Source: a virus. From it: a stretch of 42,348 nucleotides of DNA. Both the position numbers and the translations under genes were made by a program. The stretch spans positions 1-42,348 of IMG/VR virus record IMGVR_UViG_3300032893_000120. The stretch is one strand, 5' to 3'. Numbering within the stretch: position 1 is the stretch's first letter; each line of letters begins with the position of its first letter. This document shows, one piece after another, positions 31,626 to 37,001 of the stretch. The notes under the pieces are model-generated. The model was not told where the DNA came from, made no database searches, and worked only from the letters and a program-made list of their open reading frames with translations.

Positions 31626-32795
31626 TTATCCCCCGCCGAACTTGCCGAACGCCTTGTCGAGCGCCGCCTGAAGGCCGGCCGGCGGCGGAGGCGGACTGCC
31701 CTGTACGCCGAAGGCCGCGGGCGCAGGCGCAGCGGCTGGCTCGGCTGTCCCCGGCGCAAGGAACGTGGTCGGCGGCACCGGACCGGCGGCGACGACCGTT
31801 TCGCCCGCCTGCACCGCGCCGGCCGGCTGTCGGCCACGGCGACGCGCCGGAGCGGCGGCGGGCGCAGACGTCTGCGCGGCGGCTGTCGCCTGCATCGCCT
31901 TGAGCTGCTCCTGGAGCGCGGCGATCTGCTTCTCGGCGGCGGTCGGTTCTGCGGCCGGCGGCGGCGCTTGCGGGCTCTCGATACCGAACCCTGCTCCCAG
32001 CGCAGGCGACACCGCGGCTGGCCTCGGCGCGCCGAAGCTCGGTCCCGGCGCGGGCGGTGCGGGCGGCGGCGACAGCTGCGCAGCGGGCGCATGCGCAGGA
32101 GGCGGCAGCGCGCCCTGGCGCGGCCGGTCGCGCTCGCCAGTCACGATTGCCGGCTCGTCCGATTCAATGATCTTGTCGAGCGACGGCAGCAGCGCCTCGG
32201 GCACGAAGTCGACCGGCTCGAAGCTCAGCGTCTTGCTCTCCAGCTTGATCCGGGTGATGACCTCGGTCGCCTCGGTCTGGTCGAGGTTCTGAAGATGGGC
32301 GATGTAGTTGCGCCACGGCTTGAGGCTAGCCGGCGGGATCTGGAGCAGGAACACCGTGTCGCCCGCGCCGGCCACCAGCACCGCGATTTTCTTGACCGTG
32401 GCGCAGGCTTGCACCTTCGAGCCCATCGCCGAGATCTTGGAGCCCCACACGTTCTGAGGGCAGTTCGCACAGGTCTCGCTCTGCGGTTGCGACGAGCGCT
32501 CAGACGGGCCGACGCCGTTGTCGGACCAGCAGATCGGCGTGCCGGGGTTGTCCGGATCATAGGTGTCGTAGAGGATCTTGCTGGCGTTGCCGTTGCCGCC
32601 GACGACGATCACGTCGAGCGACAGCGACGGCTGCACGGTCGGGTGCTTGTCGCCGTTAGCCATGTAGAGCGTGAATCGATCGTCTTTGAGCGAGATCCGC
32701 GGCGGCTGCGCCACGCCGAGACCGGCGGCGAGCTTGGCCGACAGATCGGCGCGCGGGCCGCGCGCCTGGAGATATGCAGGACGCTGGAGCGTCAT
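31626..32795 (-). CDS. Putative ssDNA-binding / replication accessory protein (389 aa)
   Basis: Residues 30-200 form a beta-rich domain with four conserved-looking cysteines: C89 (PICWSDNGV), C109 and C112 (TCANCPQNVWGS) and C131. This arrangement is seen in phage proteins encoded beside helicases and nucleases, suggested to bind single-stranded DNA. A Pro/Ala-rich linker (225-300) leads to a short coiled coil (KQIAALQEQLKAMQATAAAQ) and a second Pro/Ala region. The C-terminus ends KAFGKFGGG; unlike classic SSB it is not acidic. Placement between the 128-residue protein and the primase block supports a replication role. Confidence 0.65.
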   Translation of the reverse strand: MTLQRPAYLQARGPRADLSAKLAAGLGVAQPPRISLKDDRFTLYMANGDKHPTVQPSLSLDVIVVGGNGNASKILYDTYDPDNPGTPICWSDNGVGPSERSSQPQSETCANCPQNVWGSKISAMGSKVQACATVKKIAVLVAGAGDTVFLLQIPPASLKPWRNYIAHLQNLDQTEATEVITRIKLESKTLSFEPVDFVPEALLPSLDKIIESDEPAIVTGERDRPRQGALPPPAHAPAAQLSPPPAPPAPGPSFGAPRPAAVSPALGAGFGIESPQAPPPAAEPTAAEKQIAALQEQLKAMQATAAAQTSAPAAAPARRRGRQPAGAVQAGETVVAAGPVPPTTFLAPGTAEPAAAPAPAAFGVQGSPPPPPAGLQAALDKAFGKFGGG

Positions 32796-32798
32796 GGT

Positions 32799-33185
32799 TC
32801 AAGCCTTCCTGATGTTGCACCGCATGATGATTGTGGTCTCGACGCCGGGCGGCGGCTTACCGGTCGTCTCGACAATGGCTTTGACGGCGTCCTTGGCGAC
32901 GGCGTTGGTGAAGAGGTCGAAGTTAGCCGACTCGATGACGTAGTCAATCAGCGCCTGGCGGTCGACCAGGCGCGCCTGGAAGAACGGCGACTGGTAGGCG
33001 GTGCCGTCGTCGGTCTTGATCTGCTTCTCGCCGCGCTCGATCATAGTCTGGAGCAGGAAATTCTCGCACGCCTCGATCCCCTGGTCGAGCGGCAGCAGCT
33101 CTTCGGCGTGGCGCTGCTCCATCGCCTTTTTCATTTCGCGCAGCTTGAGCGCCTGAGCGATGACTTGGGCTGGAGTGTAGCTCAT
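32799..33185 (-). CDS. Conserved hypothetical replication-region protein (128 aa)
   Basis: No function can be named. Residues 1-55 are helical and charged (ALKLREMKKAMEQRHAEELL). The remainder is alpha/beta with KQIKTDDGTAYQSPFFQARL and a C-terminal segment TGKPPPGVETTIIMRCNIRK. The N-terminal coil plus a small beta domain is common for accessory proteins in phage recombination modules. The ATG overlaps the SNF2 helicase stop, so the two are translationally coupled. Confidence 0.75.
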   Translation of the reverse strand: MSYTPAQVIAQALKLREMKKAMEQRHAEELLPLDQGIEACENFLLQTMIERGEKQIKTDDGTAYQSPFFQARLVDRQALIDYVIESANFDLFTNAVAKDAVKAIVETTGKPPPGVETTIIMRCNIRKA

Positions 33186-34768
33186 TGCTCCCTCGCGAAC
33201 TTGAGCACGACGCCTTGCAGGCTCTGGTTGGCGTCGAGGCGTTGGTAGATCTCGCGCTCGGTCGGCGTCGACACCAGCTGGACGATCGTCGTCGCTTTGG
33301 TCTGTCCCGGCCGATCAATGCGCTTGTTGGCTTGCAAGTAAAGCTCCGTCTTGTCGATCGGCGAGAACCAAATGATGGTCGTCGCCGCTGTGAGCGTCAG
33401 TCCGTGCGCCATAGTCGCCGGGTCGGCGATCAGGATGCGAAGCGGATCATCGGCACGCTGAAACCTGGAGAAGATGACGGCGCGCTCATCCTGCTTCACT
33501 TCGCCGTTGACGATGGCGCACGGCCACAGCGGCGACAGCTCCTTATGTAACATGTGTAACACATTTGTCAATGGCGCGAACACAATCACCTTGTCGCGGC
33601 ATTCCTCGATCGTCTCGCGCAGCACAGTCAGGCGCGGCGCATTGTCGATCGCGTGCGATGCATGGTCGACGTCGTAGACCGCGCCGGACAGAACCTGAAG
33701 GATCTTGGTCCGCAGCGCTGCCTCGTTGACCGCATGGACGAGCGAACCGTCTTGCAGCGCCAGCACCGCCTCGTGTTTGAGCTTTTTCAGCGCCGCCTTC
33801 TGCGCCGCCGACAGCTCAACGTCGCGCTGCTGCGTCGTGCAGGGCGGCAAATCGACGCAGTCCTCGATCGCGTAGCGGATCGACGGCTGCATCAGCTCGT
33901 GCGCCATCTTGGCCGCGCCGGGACGCGGCAACCACTTGAACTGTGTGATTCTCAGCATGACGCGATCGCGATAGTGTGTAAAACTCTCGCCATTGGCGTT
34001 GTTGATCAGTTTTGCGAGCCCATAGGCGTCGGTCGGACCGTTCGGCGTCGGCGTGCCGGTCAACAACCACAGGTAGTCCCGGTTGCCGATCAGCAACCGA
34101 GCGACGCGGCTGCGGCGGGTCTGGGCGTCGCGGTACGCGCCCGCCTCGTCGACGATCGCCAGCCGGATATCAGTGCGCTTTTCAAGATCGGCGGCCATGC
34201 CGTCAAGCGTCGCCTTGCGCCCTGACGGCACGCCGGTCCCGAGCCCGTCGTGGTTGATGATGTAGAAGTCGACGTCCTTGGCCAAGAGCTTGCGGCGCTT
34301 GTCGGCGGAGCCGTGGACGACCACCGCCTTGCGCCGGCCGATCAGATTGTCGAAGATCGCCTGCTCCCAGACGGCGCGCAGGATCGACAACGGCGCGACC
34401 ACCAAGGCGCGAAACGGCGTCGGCGACTGCTGCATCAGATAGTCGGCCGCCCACAGCGCGCTCAGCGTTTTCATCGTTCCCATGTCGTTGAAACAAAAGG
34501 CTCTTTTGCGAAGGGCGAGGAAATTGGCAGTCACCCGCTGGTGGATCAGCGGCGTCCACGGCCGCTTGATCGGCCAGTCGTAATCGTCCAGCTCCATCGG
34601 CGCAGGCGTGTCGAGCCCGAGCGCAGCGCAGGCTTGCAGGTTGGCGAGCGTCGCCGGCACCGCGACATAGCCGGGCGTCACCTGGCGCGCCTTGTCGGTC
34701 GCGGCCAGGATGCGCAGAGGCGTCCCGGTCGCGTAGACGACGCAATCATGCTCGGGCGAGTAGAACAT
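33182..34768 (-). CDS. SNF2-type DEAD/H helicase (528 aa)
   Basis: A superfamily 2 nucleic-acid translocase. Motif I reads NDMGTMKT (94-101), in which the usual second Gly of GTGKT is Met. Motif II is VDEAG (206-210), motif III LTGTPTPNGPTDAYG (236-250), motif V AHGLTLTAATTIIWFSP, and motif VI QANKRIDRPGQT. The spacing is normal for phage SNF2-like proteins of about 500 residues, which act in recombination-dependent replication. The Met substitution in the P-loop may alter nucleotide handling. ATG 34768 overlaps the stop of the small membrane gene as TGATG. Confidence 0.9.
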   Translation of the reverse strand: MFYSPEHDCVVYATGTPLRILAATDKARQVTPGYVAVPATLANLQACAALGLDTPAPMELDDYDWPIKRPWTPLIHQRVTANFLALRKRAFCFNDMGTMKTLSALWAADYLMQQSPTPFRALVVAPLSILRAVWEQAIFDNLIGRRKAVVVHGSADKRRKLLAKDVDFYIINHDGLGTGVPSGRKATLDGMAADLEKRTDIRLAIVDEAGAYRDAQTRRSRVARLLIGNRDYLWLLTGTPTPNGPTDAYGLAKLINNANGESFTHYRDRVMLRITQFKWLPRPGAAKMAHELMQPSIRYAIEDCVDLPPCTTQQRDVELSAAQKAALKKLKHEAVLALQDGSLVHAVNEAALRTKILQVLSGAVYDVDHASHAIDNAPRLTVLRETIEECRDKVIVFAPLTNVLHMLHKELSPLWPCAIVNGEVKQDERAVIFSRFQRADDPLRILIADPATMAHGLTLTAATTIIWFSPIDKTELYLQANKRIDRPGQTKATTIVQLVSTPTEREIYQRLDANQSLQGVVLKFAREQ

Positions 34769-34917
34769 CAGATTCCACTGATGACGCAGTACGCAAACGC
34801 CGCTAACGCCACGGCTTGTAGAGCGCCGTTGATCAGTAAGTCGCCCATGTGATACTCGTTCGCCGGTAGCTTTCGATCCAGTGCAATCAGCAGTACAGCC
34901 AGAGCAAGTGCTCTCAT
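34768..34917 (-). CDS. Small two-span membrane protein (49 aa)
   Basis: A short gene starting MRALALAVLLIALDRK, with a polar middle (LPANEYHMGD) and a second hydrophobic stretch (ALQAVALAAFAYCVISGI). The ATG at 34917 has GAGGGCAGGAAA upstream, and the TGA stop overlaps the helicase start as TGATG. The polar loop between two spans suggests a hairpin in the inner membrane. Function unknown; early phage membrane peptides often affect host physiology or exclusion, but nothing here shows that. Confidence 0.7.
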   Translation of the reverse strand: MRALALAVLLIALDRKLPANEYHMGDLLINGALQAVALAAFAYCVISGI

Positions 34918-34927
34918 TTTCCTGCCC

Positions 34928-35149
34928 TCACGCTAAATTATTCTTATGCGCTAACCATTCCGGGACGGTCAGGGTGCAGAGCCGGCCGCGCTGGCGTGTC
35001 CCCTGCACCCATTCGACCTGGCTCTTGGGCAACCAAGTCGTTTGCGCTTTCTCGTCAGTCTTGACCGCGTAAGCGCCGTCCGTCTCGGTCTCGTAGAGGA
35101 AGTCGAGGTCGACGACGTATGAGCCGAACTCGTCACGCGCTCTGCTCAT
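34928..35149 (-). CDS. Small hypothetical protein (73 aa)
   Basis: Not recognised by name. It begins MSRARDEFGSYVVDLDFLYE and continues with alternating polar and hydrophobic strands ending VPEWLAHKNNLA. The pattern KAQTTWLPKSQVEWVQG suggests a small beta-barrel, as in many early phage proteins annotated only as hypothetical. It overlaps the VRR-NUC stop by ATGA, so it is co-translated with the nuclease. Confidence 0.75.
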   Translation of the reverse strand: MSRARDEFGSYVVDLDFLYETETDGAYAVKTDEKAQTTWLPKSQVEWVQGTRQRGRLCTLTVPEWLAHKNNLA

Positions 35150-35424
35150 AGGTTGAACATCCTTCTCACCGCCGGCAACGCCGGGTCGTTCTCCAGGCAG
35201 GCCGCGCCGCCCGCGTGGACGATCTTCGACATCGCCAAAGCCTGTTCGGGCGTCGGCTGGTCGACGCCAGGTCGCTTAGTCTCGATCCCGTAGAACGCGC
35301 CGCGCCAGCAGACGAGGAAGTCGACCGTGCGCGCGCCATAGCCAGTCGGCACCGGCATGAACCAATAGGCCCCGATCTCGGTCAGGAGCTTTTTGACCGC
35401 GCGCTTGACGTCGGACTCGATCAT
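35146..35424 (-). CDS. VRR-NUC domain nuclease (92 aa)
   Basis: A stand-alone VRR-NUC (PD-(D/E)XK superfamily) endonuclease of normal minimal length. Visible active-site pattern: E3 in the first helix, D35 in ARTVDFLVC, E48-T-K50 in YGIETK, and Q61 in TPEQALAM. The family cleaves branched or structured DNA, for example Holliday junctions. It lies between a SNF2-type helicase and a Cas4-like nuclease, consistent with a recombination and repair module. ATG 35424 overlaps the preceding stop as ATGA. Confidence 0.88.
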   Translation of the reverse strand: MIESDVKRAVKKLLTEIGAYWFMPVPTGYGARTVDFLVCWRGAFYGIETKRPGVDQPTPEQALAMSKIVHAGGAACLENDPALPAVRRMFNL

Positions 35425-35696
35425 GCTGCTGGCTTCCCTGGAAACGCCACGACGTTGTTGCTGTCGGTCGCCTCGTAGCCGGTCGGCGGCGACAGCGGCG
35501 CTTCCTCAGCCAAGAGGATCGCCTGGATCGCGTGGTACGGCACAAACACGCGCTGGCCGTCGAAATAGTGCTGGTCAGCTTTGACCGCGTGGACCAGCGC
35601 CGAGAGGTTGAACTCGGGCGGGATCTCGGTGATCATCATCAGCGGCGCGTGGCCGAGAATGTGCAGAAAGCGTCGCGGTTTCGGCTGTTCGTTCAT
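35421..35696 (-). CDS. Hypothetical protein between two nucleases (91 aa)
   Basis: Not recognised. It begins MNEQPKPRRFLHILGHAPLM and contains a compact middle (YFDGQRVFVPYHAIQAILLA) of alpha/beta character and a Pro-rich tail. It overlaps both neighbours by ATGA-type junctions, so it is expressed with the Cas4-like nuclease and the VRR-NUC protein. No catalytic signature is visible. Confidence 0.7.
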   Translation of the reverse strand: MNEQPKPRRFLHILGHAPLMMITEIPPEFNLSALVHAVKADQHYFDGQRVFVPYHAIQAILLAEEAPLSPPTGYEATDSNNVVAFPGKPAA

Positions 35697-36343
35697 GGCT
35701 TCCTCTTGAGGTGAGGGCAGGCCGGCGCGTCACAATATGAGCAGAGGGGGTTGGGCTGCATCGGCCAATTGTTCTGCTCGGCGCAGGTCTGCGCTTCGGC
35801 GAGCGTAGCGCGCGTGCCGGCGAGCGCGCGGTCAGTGTTGGACAGGTCGTAGACTTCGCCAATGCGCCCCTCAACCAGCCAGCCATACGCGCCGGTGATT
35901 CGGCGGATCTCGGGATAGTTGGCCTTGACCAGGATCGCCTGGACGAACAGCTCGCGCGGATCCTCCCGCACCTTCCCGGTTTTCCAGTCGATCAGCAGCG
36001 CGGAGTCGTCGCGCGCCACCAGCGCGTCGGCGCGCCCGCGCAGCCATGGATCCTCGAAATAGGGCGCAGGTTTGAGGAGCGCGTCGCAGGCGAGCTGAAC
36101 CTCGGCCCGCGCATTGAGTCGCGCCAGCGGCGCGGCCATCGCCTCCATCGCGGCGGTCCAACCGTGCAGGTGGCGCGGATCGCCGGTCAGCCGGTACTCG
36201 AACGCCTTGTGGACGTCGCGCCCGCGCTTCAGCTCGGGCGTCTCGACCTTGACCGCGTCGCGGGCGACGTAGCGATGGAACGCCTTCTTGGCGCAGTTGG
36301 CGAAGTCGTTGATGAACGAGTAGCTAGCCGGCGGGAGTTTCAT
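35693..36343 (-). CDS. Cas4/RecB-like nuclease with Fe-S cysteines (216 aa)
   Basis: A PD-(D/E)XK exonuclease of the Cas4/AddB type. The active site is H45 (GRDVHKAFE), D106 (LRGRADALV), D119-x-K121 (LIDWKTGK) and Q135 in the following helix. Four cysteines sit where the family binds a 4Fe-4S cluster: C17 in the first helix, and C201, C204 and C209 in the C-terminal CSYCDAPACP. In phages such enzymes process DNA ends for recombination; no Cas1/Cas2 or array is present here, so a CRISPR role is not suggested. ATG 36343 overlaps the preceding gene's stop. Confidence 0.88.
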   Translation of the reverse strand: MKLPPASYSFINDFANCAKKAFHRYVARDAVKVETPELKRGRDVHKAFEYRLTGDPRHLHGWTAAMEAMAAPLARLNARAEVQLACDALLKPAPYFEDPWLRGRADALVARDDSALLIDWKTGKVREDPRELFVQAILVKANYPEIRRITGAYGWLVEGRIGEVYDLSNTDRALAGTRATLAEAQTCAEQNNWPMQPNPLCSYCDAPACPHLKRKP

Positions 36344-36627
36344 TTGCGGCCCCTGTACGCCTGATCGCGAGCTTCAGCAGCCGTGCCGTGGCGCTGCGGC
36401 GCTTCCTGTGCAAGCACGCGCTCGCACTGCGCCTTTACCTCCGCCAGGGTGCGGTAGCTGCTGGGTCCCAGCCGGCGAAGCAGCGTCGGGTTCTCGACAT
36501 CCATGATCCACGGATAGAACCGGTCGTCAGCAAACTCTTCGATTCGCGCCAGCAGCTCGTTCTTGTCGTTGGTCAGGACATGCACGCGATGGTGCTCGTC
36601 CTCGCCTTTGCGCTCGCTCCAGATCAC
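36340..36627 (-). CDS. Hypothetical acidic protein (95 aa)
   Basis: Not recognised. Begins MIWSERKGEDEHHRVHVLTN and contains LLARIEEFADDRFYPWIMDV, an alpha/beta mix, then a helical C-terminus. The GTG start at 36627 overlaps the preceding TGA as GTGA. No metal site or catalytic pattern is obvious. It is part of the tightly overlapped run feeding the nuclease genes. Confidence 0.7.
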   Translation of the reverse strand: MIWSERKGEDEHHRVHVLTNDKNELLARIEEFADDRFYPWIMDVENPTLLRRLGPSSYRTLAEVKAQCERVLAQEAPQRHGTAAEARDQAYRGRK

Positions 36628-36770
36628 GGCTTCTCACCTTTCTGTTCCTTACGCTTCTCGTTCAGCATGATCGCCACCGCTTGCTTGCGGCGCTTGACCT
36701 TCGGGCCTTTCTTCGACCCGCTGCGGAGCGTACCGCGCTTGAATTTCTTCAAGACGTTTTTGCTGGGCAT
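36624..36770 (-). CDS. DUF6496-like small basic protein (48 aa)
   Basis: The sequence MPSKNVLKKFKRGTLRSGSK, followed by KVKRRKQAVAIMLNEKRK, fits the small DUF6496-type pattern: a basic helix, a K/R-x-L-x-S-G turn, then a K/R-KQA-x-AI-L segment. That family is widespread in phages and bacteria and of unknown function; its charge suggests nucleic-acid binding. AGGAGC precedes ATG 36770. The stop overlaps the next gene as GTGA. Confidence 0.75.
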   Translation of the reverse strand: MPSKNVLKKFKRGTLRSGSKKGPKVKRRKQAVAIMLNEKRKEQKGEKP

Positions 36771-36779
36771 CGTTTGCTC

Positions 36780-37001
36780 CTACCTCTCGTCGTAGTCGCG
36801 GTCCATGCGATGCTCACTGACCAGCAGCGCGAGCGCATCGTCTTCGCGGGCTGTCAAGTCATCGAACGCTTCACCCTCTTTACCACCATCGAGCAAAGGC
36901 GCGATCCAGTAATCGCCGGGATCGCTCGCGCGGTAGACAACGATGCACTTCTGGCCGCGAAAGTCGTGGAAAAAGTCGTTGTACCCTGGTCTCCAAGTCA
37001 T
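36780..37001 (-). CDS. Small hypothetical protein after DNA polymerase (73 aa)
   Basis: Not recognised. It begins MTWRPGYNDFFHDFRGQKCI, followed by beta-type VVYRASDPGDYWIAPLLDGG and an acidic helical tail. ATG 37001 overlaps the polymerase stop as ATGA and has GGGAGA upstream; a start at 37025 inside the polymerase is possible but less likely. Its coupling to the polymerase hints at a replication-associated role only by context. Confidence 0.7.
   Translation of the reverse strand: MTWRPGYNDFFHDFRGQKCIVVYRASDPGDYWIAPLLDGGKEGEAFDDLTAREDDALALLVSEHRMDRDYDER

Noticed and set aside
31278-33248. 656-codon plus-strand ORF opposite the SSB-like and HTH genes
   Set aside because: Arg-rich antisense shadow; the opposite strand has coupled genes with motifs and ribosome-binding sites.
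35693-36343. Cas4-like gene as a sign of a CRISPR adaptation system
   Set aside because: No Cas1, Cas2 or array is nearby; stand-alone Fe-S nucleases of this type are common in phage recombination modules.
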